A DNA stretch of 64,000 nucleotides from Pseudomonas turukhanskensis (GTDB lineage Bacteria; Pseudomonadota; Gammaproteobacteria; Pseudomonadales; Pseudomonadaceae). Below, piece by piece: positions 18,196-28,141 of the stretch (the stretch's first letter is position 1; every line of letters begins with the position of its first letter). The position numbers and the translations under genes were made by a program. The notes under the pieces are model-generated. The model was not told the DNA's origin. It did no database searches and saw only the letters and a program-made list of their open reading frames with translations. The DNA lies in assembly GCF_027922365.1 (NCBI RefSeq), contig NZ_BSFN01000001.1, forward strand, positions 509,671 through 573,670, written 5' to 3'.

Positions 18196-18228
18196 GTAGG
18201 GCGAATATCGCGCGAGCGATATCCACCG
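18196..18228. repeat. Single palindrome, GTAGGGCGAATATC family
   Basis: GGCGAATATCGCGCGAGCGATATCC forms a hairpin through GATATC-type arms. It is related to the longer pair at 27136-27216. It lies in the 263-base gap upstream of the transporter operon. The rest of this gap shows no feature I can support apart from the presumed promoter near 18016-18060. Confidence 0.65.
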
Positions 18229-18278
18229 TTTCGCAGGCAGGAGAGTGAAGCTGCGGGGATCGCCTGTGGGGCCAATCG

Positions 18279-19295
18279 CTAGCGCCGGTAGACGCTCGGC
18301 GTCTGCCCGCTCCAGCGCAAAAACGCATGGCGAAAGCTGGCGGTTTCGCTGTAGCCCAGTTGTTCGGCGATCAGGTAGATCGGCATGTCGGTCTGCATCA
18401 GCAGTTGCCGCGCCTTGTCGTAGCGCACTTCATCGAGCAGGCGCTGGTAGCTGGTGTTCATGCGCGTGAGGTGCCGGCGCAAGGTGCGGGCGCTGCGGTG
18501 CAGGTGGCTGGCCACGCGTTCCAGGCTGGTGGCTTGCGGCATGTTGTTGCTCAGGTGGTGGCGGATCTGTTCCAGCACGTCCTGGCCGCTGTCCAGTTGC
18601 GCCGCCAGTTTCAGGCATTGCTGCACGCCGTAATGGCAGCTCACCGGGTCGGCCAGCGGCAGTTCACGGTCCAGCAGTGCGGCGCTGAAACACAGGGTGC
18701 TGATCGATTCGCCAAACTCCACCGGGCAACCAAACAGGCGGTTGTAGGCGTGGGCATGCAGGGGCGGCCGGTACGACAGCTGCACCCGGCGCGGGCGCAC
18801 GGCCTCGCCCAACAGGTCGCGAATTACCGTGAGCAGCGAGGTCAGGCACAGCTCGGTGTTGAACACCATCAGCTCCGGCGCGTAGCGATAACCGCGTGCC
18901 ACCAGACGGGCTTCGTCGCCGTCCTCTTCCAGGTGCAATTTGAAATAGGTACCCAGCAGCGTTTGTTGTGCCAGGGCCAGGTTGAGCGCATCGCGCAACG
19001 TCCGGCTGGCCAGCATGCTGTATCCGAGAATGCCGTAGGCCGATACATGCATGCGTAGACCCAGTGAAAGACCCAGGGCTGGGTCGCGGGTGCAGTGGAT
19101 GGCATTGGCAAATACCCGCAGCTCTTGTGCCGGGCTGATCAGTTTCTCTGGCGTCTGCAGGTCCGCGCTGCTGAGGCCGCTGTCCATCAGCAAGCGTTGT
19201 TCCGGAACGCCGCTGATGCTGAGTTGGCTGACGGCTAGCGCGATGGTGTGAAGGGTGGTTCTGGCGCGATCTTCGGGAAGTAATGACAGACTCAT
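18279..19295 (-). CDS. AraC family transcriptional regulator (polyamine locus)
   Basis: A 338-residue regulator with an arabinose-binding-like N-terminal domain and a C-terminal AraC helix-turn-helix pair. Conserved parts are RRHLTRMNTSYQRLLDEVR, IYLIAEQLGYSETASFRHAF and W-x-G-x-TPSVYRR. It lies upstream of the polyamine transporter operon on the same strand and is divergent from the second SdiA-regulated paralog. The context makes it the probable regulator of polyamine uptake, possibly sensing a polyamine or its catabolite (inference). Confidence 0.9.
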   Translation of the reverse strand: MSLSLLPEDRARTTLHTIALAVSQLSISGVPEQRLLMDSGLSSADLQTPEKLISPAQELRVFANAIHCTRDPALGLSLGLRMHVSAYGILGYSMLASRTLRDALNLALAQQTLLGTYFKLHLEEDGDEARLVARGYRYAPELMVFNTELCLTSLLTVIRDLLGEAVRPRRVQLSYRPPLHAHAYNRLFGCPVEFGESISTLCFSAALLDRELPLADPVSCHYGVQQCLKLAAQLDSGQDVLEQIRHHLSNNMPQATSLERVASHLHRSARTLRRHLTRMNTSYQRLLDEVRYDKARQLLMQTDMPIYLIAEQLGYSETASFRHAFLRWSGQTPSVYRR

Positions 19296-19434
19296 ATCTC
19301 TTCCTAAGTGCTTCTTCTTGTAACGCCGCAGCGTTTGGCTGCAACCGGCGTGGACGGTTAAGTTTCAATTCAGCTTGGCTGTGCTATTTCTAGCGCCGCT
19401 TTTCTACCCTGCCACCTGTGCGAGAACGCCCCCG

Positions 19435-20352
19435 ATGCGTCGTCTGCTGACCTTGAAGTACCTGCTAGGAGCCGTGGCGCTCGGTGCAATGATCCTGCTG
19501 GCCGTGGCCGGCCAGGAATTCCGCTTGTTCGAGCGGGCCTGGTTTCAAGTGCAAGAATGGCGCCATGGTGAGGACTGGCAGGCGCGCTCGCTGTGGCTGC
19601 CGGCCTACCGGGTGAGCGTGGAGGCCATGCCGATAGAGGGCCTGGATGACGATGTGTCGGCGCTGACCTACGACCCCGACCGCAACACCCTGTTTACCGT
19701 CACCAACAACCGGCCGCATATCATCGAATTGTCGCTGGAGGGCAAGGTGCTACGGCGTGTCCCGCTGTTGGGCTTTGGCGACCCGGAGGCCATCGAGTAC
19801 ATCAGCCCCGGGTTGTACGTGATTACCGATGAGCGTCAGCAGCGGCTGATCAAGGTGCACCTGGATGAAAGCTCAACCCCGGTGCGCGCCGAGGAGGCCG
19901 ATCAGCTGTCGCTGGGCATTGGTTTGAATGGCAACAAGGGCTTTGAAGGGTTGGCCTACGACCCCGAAGGCAAGCGCCTGTTCGTGGCCAAGGAGCGCGA
20001 CCCGGTGCGCATCTATGAGGTGCACGGTTTCCCCCATACCAACCTCGACCGCCCCTTCGCCGTGCATGTGGTGGACGACCCCAAGCGCGATGCCGGGTTG
20101 TTTGTGCGCGACCTGTCGAGCCTGGATTTCGATGTGCCCACCGGGCACTTGCTGGCGCTGTCGGATGAGTCGCGACTGGTGATCGAGCTGGATGTGAATG
20201 GCAAGCCGATCAGCACCCTATCACTGCTGCGTGGCAACCATGGGCTGAAGAAAACCGTGCCGCAAGCGGAGGGGATTGCCAGTGATAACCAAGGCAATCT
20301 GTATATCGTGAGTGAGCCGAATCTGTTCTACGTCTTCAAGAAGGAAGGGTGA
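19435..20352 (+). CDS. SdiA-regulated domain-containing protein (paralog 2)
   Basis: A 305-residue protein with an N-terminal membrane helix and an SdiA-regulated/YjiK-like propeller. It shares with the 11930-12856 protein the segments LTYDPDRNTLFTVTNN, ELSLEGKVLRR, GNKGFEGLAYDP and the C-terminal SEPNLFYVFKK. It is divergent from the AraC gene, 139 bases apart. I took the ATG giving MRRLLTLKYLLG; a 20-residue longer form beginning MAVLFLAPLF is possible but has no better ribosome site. Role unknown; duplication around the polyamine cluster suggests a shared periplasmic function. Confidence 0.8.
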   Translation: MRRLLTLKYLLGAVALGAMILLAVAGQEFRLFERAWFQVQEWRHGEDWQARSLWLPAYRVSVEAMPIEGLDDDVSALTYDPDRNTLFTVTNNRPHIIELSLEGKVLRRVPLLGFGDPEAIEYISPGLYVITDERQQRLIKVHLDESSTPVRAEEADQLSLGIGLNGNKGFEGLAYDPEGKRLFVAKERDPVRIYEVHGFPHTNLDRPFAVHVVDDPKRDAGLFVRDLSSLDFDVPTGHLLALSDESRLVIELDVNGKPISTLSLLRGNHGLKKTVPQAEGIASDNQGNLYIVSEPNLFYVFKKEG

Positions 20353-20372
20353 GTCAGGCCTGATTTCAACAA

Positions 20373-20453
20373 CCTGGATCCCCGCCTGCGCGGGGATGAC
20401 GGAGATAGGGCTAACCCCCCGTCGTCCCCGTGTAGGCGGGGACCCAGAATTTC
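20373..20453. repeat. REP pair (CTGGATCCCCGCC family)
   Basis: Palindromic units CCCCGCCTGCGCGGGG and CCCCGTGTAGGCGGGG in inverted arrangement. It lies between the convergent SdiA-regulated and rpiA genes and belongs to the same family as 12881-12962. Confidence 0.85.
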
Positions 20454-20468
20454 GGATAGGGCGAGGTG

Positions 20469-21143
20469 TTAGCTGCGCTTGAGGGTCTTGACCCCTTCAC
20501 TGGTCCCCAGCAGCAGCAAGTCCGCCCCGCGCGCCGCAAACAACCCGTTGGTGACCACGCCGACAATGGCGTTGATCTGAGTTTCCAACTCGGCCGGATT
20601 GGTGATCTGCATATTCATCACGTCGAGGATGATGTTGCCGTTGTCGGTGATCACGCCTTCGCGGTACACCGGGTCGCCGCCCAGTTTCACCAGCTCACGC
20701 GCCACATGGCTGCGGGCCATGGGGATCACCTCTACCGGCAGCGGAAAGTTGCCCAGCACCGGCACCAGCTTGCTGCCGTCGGCGATGCAGATAAAGGTTT
20801 GCGCCACAGCGGCCACGATTTTCTCACGGGTGAGCGCGGCACCGCCGCCTTTGATCAGGTTCAGGTGCTCGTCGCTTTCGTCGGCACCGTCGATATAGAA
20901 CTCCAGGTCGCTGACGCTATTGAGTTCATACACGGGAATGCCGTGGCCCTTGAGGCGCGCAGCGGTGGCTTCGGAGCTGGCCACGGCGCCGTCGAAAGCA
21001 CCTTTGTGCTGGGCCAGGGCGTCGATAAAGCAGTTGGCCGTGGAGCCGGTGCCGACGCCGACGATGCTCTTGTCATTCAGTTTGGGAAGGATGAAGTCGA
21101 CGGCCGCCTGAGCCACGGCCTGTTTGAGTTGATCCTGAGTCAT
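20469..21143 (-). CDS. rpiA: Ribose-5-phosphate isomerase A
   Basis: A 224-residue enzyme interconverting ribose 5-phosphate and ribulose 5-phosphate in the pentose phosphate pathway. Signature pieces are [40 protein letters not shown] and [14 protein letters not shown]. It has the full family length. It is divergent from ilvA, 129 bases between starts. The much longer open frame that extends from here across ilvA on this strand is antisense and not coding. Confidence 0.97.
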   Translation of the reverse strand: MTQDQLKQAVAQAAVDFILPKLNDKSIVGVGTGSTANCFIDALAQHKGAFDGAVASSEATAARLKGHGIPVYELNSVSDLEFYIDGADESDEHLNLIKGGGAALTREKIVAAVAQTFICIADGSKLVPVLGNFPLPVEVIPMARSHVARELVKLGGDPVYREGVITDNGNIILDVMNMQITNPAELETQINAIVGVVTNGLFAARGADLLLLGTSEGVKTLKRS

Positions 21144-21272
21144 CGCGGGTTCTGCGCCTGAGGTAAACGGGGAGGCGCGGATTATAGCCTCGCTGGCCGG
21201 ATAGCGGGTGGCCGCACGCCTGAGCGCTGGAGTAGACTGGCCCACCCCCGCCTGACAGCCAAGAATGCCGCC

Positions 21273-22787
<1,515 letters not shown>

Positions 22788-22850
22788 TTAACGATCAGAT
22801 GCGCCGCCACCGCCGGTGGTAGGCGCACACCGCCTGACAGGGACGCAAGA

Positions 22851-23291
22851 ATGGAACACTACCTGCTGTTCAAGATCATCCACAGTGCCGTGGCAGTGCT
22901 GCTGCCGCTGGGCGTGATCGCTCATATTTTTATGCTGTACAAAGCCCAGAAGCGCGGCGACATGGCGGTGCTGCAACGCAAAGTGCGCCGCACGCGCCTG
23001 ATTAGTCTGCCGGTCTTTGCGGTGTTGGCGGCGACCTTGCCGGTAAGCGGCTTTTACCTGGTTCATGTCGCCGGTTGGCCGCTGAGCCAGCTGTGGCTGC
23101 TGCTTAGCACGGTACTGTTTATTGTGCTGTTTATTGTCGGGCTGCTGCTGTCCGGTCGCCTGGCTACCTGGGAGGCGTTAGGCCCGGTCGCCGCGCCGCA
23201 GCGGCTGCAGCGCTTTGCCCTGGTATATGGCGTGCTGATTCTGGTGCTGCTGGTGGCCATCATGGGGTTGATGGGCGCCAAGCCGGCCTAA
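22851..23291 (+). CDS. DUF2269-like integral membrane protein
   Basis: A 146-residue protein with four predicted membrane helices. Histidines lie near helix ends (KIIHSAVAVL, VIAHIFMLY, FYLVHVAGW), reminiscent of DUF2269/CopD-like proteins. It lies 63 bases after ilvA on the same strand and may be co-transcribed. Function is unknown; heme or metal binding by the helical histidines is conceivable but not shown. Confidence 0.7.
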   Translation: MEHYLLFKIIHSAVAVLLPLGVIAHIFMLYKAQKRGDMAVLQRKVRRTRLISLPVFAVLAATLPVSGFYLVHVAGWPLSQLWLLLSTVLFIVLFIVGLLLSGRLATWEALGPVAAPQRLQRFALVYGVLILVLLVAIMGLMGAKPA

Positions 23292-23306
23292 GCCGCTGTT
23301 GATCGC

Positions 23307-23368
23307 GTAGGGTGTGCTCCGCGCACCGAGCGATAGTGTGGTGCACGCGACGGTACCCCACACCCTAC
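23307..23368. repeat. Inverted repeat, GTAGGGTGTGC family
   Basis: Arms GTAGGGTGTGCTCCGCGCACC and GTACCCCACACCCTAC. Second member of the family seen at 8073-8139. It separates the convergent DUF2269-like and HAD phosphatase genes. Confidence 0.75.
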
Positions 23369-23377
23369 CAAGCGTAA

Positions 23378-24034
23378 TCAGTCACGCAGACTGATCACCG
23401 GCCAGCCGCGACGCTCGGCCTCGGCGCGCAGCGTCGGGTCCGGGTCTACCGCAAACGGGTGGGCGACTTTTTCCAGCAGCGGCAGGTCGTTCATCGAGTC
23501 GCTATAGAAGTAGCTGTCTTCCAGGCTTAGCCCGGTTTCTGCCAGCCAGCGGTTCAACCGCGTCACTTTCCCTTCTTTAAAGCACGGCACGTCGGTGGTG
23601 CGCCCGGTATAGCGGCCGTCGACCATCTCGCATTCGGTGGCCAGCAAGGTATCCACGCCCAGACGGGCGGCAATCGGCCCGGTGACGAAGCGGTTGGTGG
23701 CGGTGATGATCAGCAGCTTGTCGCCGGCTTCGCGGTGCTGCTGCAGCAGGGCGACTGCCTTGGGCGTGATGATTGGCTCGACGCAATCGCGCATGAACTC
23801 GCGGTGCCATTGGTCCAGTTGGGCCATCTCGGTGCGGCCGAGAATTTCCAGGCTGAAATTGAGGTAGTCGGTGATATTCAGCTTGCCGGCCAGGTAGTCC
23901 TGATAAAAGGCATCGTTGCGCGCCTTGTATGCCACGCCGTCAAGGATGCCGCGTTCACACAGGTAATCACCCCAGGCATGATCGCTGTCGCCAGCCAGAA
24001 GGGTGTTATCGAGGTCGAACAAAGCCAGGCGCAT
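23378..24034 (-). CDS. HAD-superfamily hydrolase, subfamily IB (SerB-like)
   Basis: A 218-residue phosphatase. Motif I is [13 protein letters not shown], motif II lies at ITATNRF, and motif IV is [14 protein letters not shown]. The helical cap between motifs I and II (about 20-90) is typical of the IB subfamily (SerB/CicA-like). Its substrate is not set by sequence; histidinol phosphate and phosphoserine are known for relatives. It is divergent from rppH, 152 bases apart. The internal ATG ([11 protein letters not shown]) was preferred over the longer frame. Confidence 0.9.
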   Translation of the reverse strand: MRLALFDLDNTLLAGDSDHAWGDYLCERGILDGVAYKARNDAFYQDYLAGKLNITDYLNFSLEILGRTEMAQLDQWHREFMRDCVEPIITPKAVALLQQHREAGDKLLIITATNRFVTGPIAARLGVDTLLATECEMVDGRYTGRTTDVPCFKEGKVTRLNRWLAETGLSLEDSYFYSDSMNDLPLLEKVAHPFAVDPDPTLRAEAERRGWPVISLRD

Positions 24035-24186
24035 GGGTAATCTCGCTTTACAGGTCACTATGGGGATCACACGGGGGGCACAGAATACGGCCTTTACACG
24101 GCATTTCCCATTCCTACAACTGCCGGTTTGCTGGCATCACGACCTTTGTGAAAGAATGCCGAAACATGCGTTTACGAGGTTGTGCC

Positions 24187-24666
24187 GTGATCGATTCTGA
24201 TGGTTTTCGCCCTAATGTCGGCATCATTCTGACCAATGATGTTGGGCAAGTGCTGTGGGCACGTCGTATCAATCAGGATGCCTGGCAGTTTCCCCAGGGC
24301 GGCATCAATGACCATGAGTCGCCGGAAGAAGCGCTGTACCGCGAATTGAACGAAGAAGTGGGGCTGGAGCAAGAAGATGTGCAGATTCTTGCCTGTACCC
24401 GTGGCTGGTTGCGGTATCGTCTGCCGCAGCGTCTGGTGCGTACCCACAGCCAACCGCTGTGCATCGGGCAGAAACAGAAGTGGTTTCTGCTGCGCCTGAA
24501 GTCCGCTGAAGAGCGGGTGCGCATGGATTTGACCAACAAACCGGAATTCGATGGCTGGAAGTGGGTGAGTTACTGGTACCCGCTGGGGCAGGTCGTGACA
24601 TTCAAGCGCGAAGTGTATCGCCGCGCCTTGAAGGAACTGGCCCCGCGTCTGTTAGCACGAGACTGA
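24187..24666 (+). CDS. rppH: RNA 5'-pyrophosphohydrolase RppH
   Basis: A 159-residue Nudix hydrolase that removes pyrophosphate from mRNA 5' ends and so triggers decay. The Nudix box is [23 protein letters not shown]. The N terminus [16 protein letters not shown] is the RppH hallmark. It starts at GTG with GAGG about 7 bases upstream; an in-frame ATG at 24166 would add seven residues not seen in relatives. It precedes ptsP, as is common in gamma-proteobacteria. Confidence 0.96.
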   Translation: MIDSDGFRPNVGIILTNDVGQVLWARRINQDAWQFPQGGINDHESPEEALYRELNEEVGLEQEDVQILACTRGWLRYRLPQRLVRTHSQPLCIGQKQKWFLLRLKSAEERVRMDLTNKPEFDGWKWVSYWYPLGQVVTFKREVYRRALKELAPRLLARD

Positions 24667-24815
24667 AAACTCAACATGTTTGCGGGCCGCGTAAAAACGC
24701 AGCGAGCGAAGGATAGGCAAGGCGAAAAGGGGCGAAAAAGCGGAGTTGGCGGTAGCCAATGAGCATGTTGAGCCTGTTTTCAACGCAGCTTAATCGAGCG
24801 CAGTAGTTTTTACGG
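24664..24815 (+). other. Structured intergenic element between rppH and ptsP
   Basis: The gap holds two interleaved complementary pairs: CTCAACATG (24670) with CATGTTGAG (24764), and GTAAAAAC (24691) with GTTTTTAC (24806). Between them is a TTGGC-GGTA-GCCAA hairpin (24746-24759). The pairs occur in the order A, B, A', B', which would form a pseudoknot rather than a simple stem in RNA. It could be a leader structure for ptsP, a small RNA or a dispersed repeat. Only the sequence symmetry is seen. Confidence 0.4.
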
Positions 24816-24843
24816 GGTCCTACGAAGGAGTCACATTCGAGCC

Positions 24844-27123
24844 ATGCTCAACACGCTGCGCAAGATCGTCCAGGAAGTGAACAGCGCCAAAGACCTCAAG
24901 TCGGCGCTGACGATTATTGTGCAGCGGGTAAAAGAGGCCATGGGCAGCCAGGTCTGCTCGGTTTACCTGCTCGACCCGGAAACCAACCGTTTTGTGCTGA
25001 TGGCCACCGAGGGCTTGAACAAGCGTTCCATCGGCAAGGTCAGCATGTCCCCCAGCGAAGGTCTGGTGGGTTTGGTCGGTACCCGCGAAGAACCCCTGAA
25101 TCTGGAAAACGCTGCCGATCACCCGCGCTATCGCTACTTTGCCGAAACCGGTGAAGAGCGTTATGCCTCGTTCCTTGGCGCGCCGATCATCCACCACCGT
25201 CGGGTGATGGGTGTTCTGGTTATTCAGCAAAAGGAGCGTCGCCAGTTCGACGAGGGCGAAGAAGCCTTCCTGGTGACCATGAGCGCGCAGCTCGCCGGTG
25301 TTATTGCGCACGCTGAGGCCACCGGCTCCATCCGCGGCCTGGGCCGTCAGGGCAAAGGCATTCAAGAAGCCAAATTCACCGGTGTGGCCGGCTCGCCGGG
25401 CGCGGCCGTGGGTACCGCCGTGGTGGTGCTGCCGCCTGCCGACCTGGAAGTGGTACCGGACAAAACCGTTACCGACATTGCTGCCGAGCTCTTGCTGTTC
25501 AATCAGGCGTTGGAGCGCGTACGCGCCGACATGCGCGCGCTGTCCGCCAAGCTCGCCACCCAACTGCGCCCGGAAGAACGTGCGCTGTTCGATGTGTACC
25601 TGATGATGCTCGACGATGCCGCCCTGGGTGGTGAAGTCACCACCGTGATCAAGACCGGCCAGTGGGCCCAGGGCGCCCTGCGCCAGGTGGTGGGCGAGCA
25701 CGTCAACCGCTTCGGCCTGATGGACGACGCCTACCTGCGCGAACGCGCCTCGGACGTCAAAGACCTCGGCCGCCGCCTGCTCAGCTACCTGCAGCAGGCG
25801 CGCCAGCAAAACCTGGTTTATCCCGACAACACCATTCTGGTCAGTGAAGAGCTGACCCCGGCCATGCTTGGCGAAGTGCCCGAAGGCAAGCTGGTTGGGT
25901 TGGTGTCGGTACTGGGTTCGGGTAACTCCCATGTGGCGATCTTCGCCCGCGCCATGGGCATTCCCACGGTGATGGGTGCGGTCGATTTGCCGTACTCGAA
26001 AATCGACGGCATTCAACTGATTGTCGACGGCTACCACGGTGAAGTCTTCACCAACCCTAGCGACGTGCTGCGCAAGCAATACGTCGAAGTGGTGGAAGAA
26101 GAACGCCAACTCACCCAGGGCCTCAGCGCCTTGCGCGAGCTGCCGTGCGAAACCCTCGACGGCCACCGCATGCCGCTGTGGGTAAACACCGGCCTCCTGG
26201 CCGACGTGGTACGCGCTCAGGAGCGCGGCGCCGAAGGGGTGGGCCTGTACCGCACTGAAGTGCCGTTTATCATGAAAGAGCGCTTCCCCAGCGAAAAAGA
26301 ACAACTGGCCATCTACCGCGAGCAACTGGCCGCCTTCCATCCGCTGCCGGTGACCATGCGAAGCCTGGATATCGGTGGCGACAAGGCGTTGTCCTACTTC
26401 CCGATCAAGGAAGACAACCCGTTCCTCGGCTGGCGCGGCATTCGCGTCACGCTCGACCACCCTGAAATCTTCCTGGTGCAAACCCGCGCCATGCTCAAAG
26501 CCAGCGAGGGCCTGGATAACCTGCGCATTCTGCTGCCGATGATTTCCGGTGTCGCTGAACTGGAGGAAGCGCTGCATCTTATCCACAGGGCCTGGGGCGA
26601 AGTGCGCGACGAAGGCACCGACGTGCCGTTGCCGCCGGTGGGCGTGATGATCGAAGTGCCGGCGGCGGTGTATCAGGTGCGTGAATTGGCGCGGCAGGTG
26701 GATTTTCTGTCCGTCGGCTCCAACGACCTGACCCAATACTTGCTGGCGGTGGACCGTAACAACCCGCGGGTTGCCGACCTCTACGACTTCCTCCACCCCG
26801 CCGTGCTGCACGCCCTGAAGCTGGTGGTCGATGGCGCCCATGCCGAAGGCAAGCCGGTGAGCATCTGCGGCGAAATGGCCGGTGACCCCTCGGCAGCGGT
26901 GCTACTGATGGCCATGGGCTTTGACGGCCTGTCGATGAACGCCACCAACCTGCCGAAGGTAAAATGGCTGCTGCGCCAGATCAGCCTGAGCAAAGCCAAG
27001 GAGCTGCTGGCGCAGTTGATGACCATCGATAATCCACAGGTTATCCACAGCAGCCTGCACCTGGCGCTGCGTAACCTTGGGTTGAGCCGGGTGCTCAATC
27101 CGGCCGCCACTATCCAGTCCTGA
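24844..27123 (+). CDS. ptsP: Phosphoenolpyruvate-protein phosphotransferase PtsP (EI-Ntr)
   Basis: A 759-residue enzyme I of the nitrogen PTS, which passes phosphate from PEP to NPr and then EIIA-Ntr for regulatory rather than transport purposes. An N-terminal GAF domain (about 1-165) is followed by the EI N-domain. The phosphohistidine lies near residue 363 in GSGNSHVAIFARAMGIP. The C-terminal PEP-binding TIM barrel includes GVGLYRTEVPFI, RSLDIGGDKAL and SVGSNDLTQYLLAVDRNN. A GAAGGAG site lies 13 bases before the ATG, a rather long spacing. Confidence 0.96.
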   Translation: MLNTLRKIVQEVNSAKDLKSALTIIVQRVKEAMGSQVCSVYLLDPETNRFVLMATEGLNKRSIGKVSMSPSEGLVGLVGTREEPLNLENAADHPRYRYFAETGEERYASFLGAPIIHHRRVMGVLVIQQKERRQFDEGEEAFLVTMSAQLAGVIAHAEATGSIRGLGRQGKGIQEAKFTGVAGSPGAAVGTAVVVLPPADLEVVPDKTVTDIAAELLLFNQALERVRADMRALSAKLATQLRPEERALFDVYLMMLDDAALGGEVTTVIKTGQWAQGALRQVVGEHVNRFGLMDDAYLRERASDVKDLGRRLLSYLQQARQQNLVYPDNTILVSEELTPAMLGEVPEGKLVGLVSVLGSGNSHVAIFARAMGIPTVMGAVDLPYSKIDGIQLIVDGYHGEVFTNPSDVLRKQYVEVVEEERQLTQGLSALRELPCETLDGHRMPLWVNTGLLADVVRAQERGAEGVGLYRTEVPFIMKERFPSEKEQLAIYREQLAAFHPLPVTMRSLDIGGDKALSYFPIKEDNPFLGWRGIRVTLDHPEIFLVQTRAMLKASEGLDNLRILLPMISGVAELEEALHLIHRAWGEVRDEGTDVPLPPVGVMIEVPAAVYQVRELARQVDFLSVGSNDLTQYLLAVDRNNPRVADLYDFLHPAVLHALKLVVDGAHAEGKPVSICGEMAGDPSAAVLLMAMGFDGLSMNATNLPKVKWLLRQISLSKAKELLAQLMTIDNPQVIHSSLHLALRNLGLSRVLNPAATIQS

Positions 27124-27135
27124 CGCTGGATAAAC

Positions 27136-27216
27136 GTAGGGCGAATATCCGTTTGCGGATATCCGCCGTGCCATAAAATGAGTCGGCGGATACCGCCGGG
27201 TGCGGTATTCGCCCTA
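27136..27216. repeat. Inverted repeat pair, GTAGGGCGAATATCC family
   Basis: Two palindromes, ATATCCGTTTGCGGATAT and GGCGGATACCGCC, are enclosed by GTAGGGCGAATA at the left end and TATTCGCCCTAC at the right end. The whole 81 bases can fold into one cruciform. It lies between the convergent ptsP and NRDE genes. Confidence 0.8.
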
Positions 27217-27235
27217 CACCGCCATGTCTTAAGTG

Positions 27236-27982
27236 TTACCCCTCCAACCGCACCTCGCCCAAATGCCCGCCGTAAGGCCCGAAACTGCGCTCCACCAACA
27301 AGCGTAGGCCATCGGCCTGGGTAATTAGCGCGCTGCAGGCGCGGGTGCCGTAAGTGCGGCTGGCGATAAACACGCTGGAAAGCAACTGCTCGCTGGCCAG
27401 GCCAATGCCGGTATCGGGCAAGCTGGCATCGGGCGGGCGCTGCGGGTCGGTAAGAATGGCGAAGAGCGCTTCGGGTTCGGGCGCACCCAGTACTTCGCTG
27501 AGGGCCGCCTTGGCCTTGTCTACCTTTGGCCAGGGCGTATCGAGGGTGGCGTTGGACAATCCATACACGCCAGGCTCCAGCAGCCGCGGCTGCCCTTCGC
27601 GGGAGTTGAAGAACCACATCTGCTGCGCATCTGCCAGCAGCAGGTTGAAGCCGGCGTAGTTGCCGGCGCGTGGTAGCAGGTCGTCGAGGTAAGTCGCCGG
27701 TGACAGGTCGCTGCGTAGAAACTCGGCCACCAATTCGCCGCGGGAGCGGCCAAACGGCGGTTGGCGTGGGTCGCGGATATTGGTCAGGGCCGCAAAACGC
27801 TGGCCGGCGGCGATGCCGAGCCAGGCGCCGCCGGCTTCCAGATCGCGGCCAGCGAGCACCTGCGGAGCGTCTTCCCAAGGCGCCAGAGGGAGTGCGGGAC
27901 GGTCGTAGAATTCATCACGGTTGGCGGCCAACACCAGCGGTTGAGCGTGGTTGGGGCGCCAGGCGAAAACGATCAGACACAT
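27236..27982 (-). CDS. NRDE family protein (TANGO2-like)
   Basis: A 248-residue protein beginning MCLIVFAWRPNH and carrying the name-giving NRDEFYDRP motif at about residue 21. These are hallmarks of the NRDE/TANGO2 family, implicated in eukaryotes in metabolite or heme handling and not defined in bacteria. Cys2 would become the N-terminal nucleophile if methionine is removed, as in Ntn-type hydrolases (inference). AAGGA lies 7 bases before this ATG, which sets the start over an upstream TTG. Confidence 0.88.
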   Translation of the reverse strand: MCLIVFAWRPNHAQPLVLAANRDEFYDRPALPLAPWEDAPQVLAGRDLEAGGAWLGIAAGQRFAALTNIRDPRQPPFGRSRGELVAEFLRSDLSPATYLDDLLPRAGNYAGFNLLLADAQQMWFFNSREGQPRLLEPGVYGLSNATLDTPWPKVDKAKAALSEVLGAPEPEALFAILTDPQRPPDASLPDTGIGLASEQLLSSVFIASRTYGTRACSALITQADGLRLLVERSFGPYGGHLGEVRLEG

Positions 27983-28141
27983 TTCCAATTCCTTATGACA
28001 GGCTTCTGGCGCAGTGATCGACTGCGTACAGGCACTCCCGTGCCGGGGGCCCGCTCACTTTACTCGTCCGTCACGCCGATCGTCATCTCTGGAGAGGGCC
28101 GGGCGCTTCCGTTACCATGCCGCATTGTTTTGGGGGTGCGG

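Noticed and set aside
12881..20453. Regular palindromic repeats that might be taken for CRISPR units
   Set aside because: They occur as isolated inverted pairs between genes, with no evenly spaced direct repeats or spacers and no cas genes. They fit REP elements.
24820..26841. A 673-codon minus-strand open frame opposite ptsP
   Set aside because: It is antisense to the complete ptsP gene, has no family motif and has the amino-acid bias of a shadow frame.
27761..28141. In-frame extension of the TauE/SafE gene over the NRDE gene
   Set aside because: The extension is antisense to the NRDE coding region and has no membrane or family character. The ATG at 28142 begins the first helix as in relatives.
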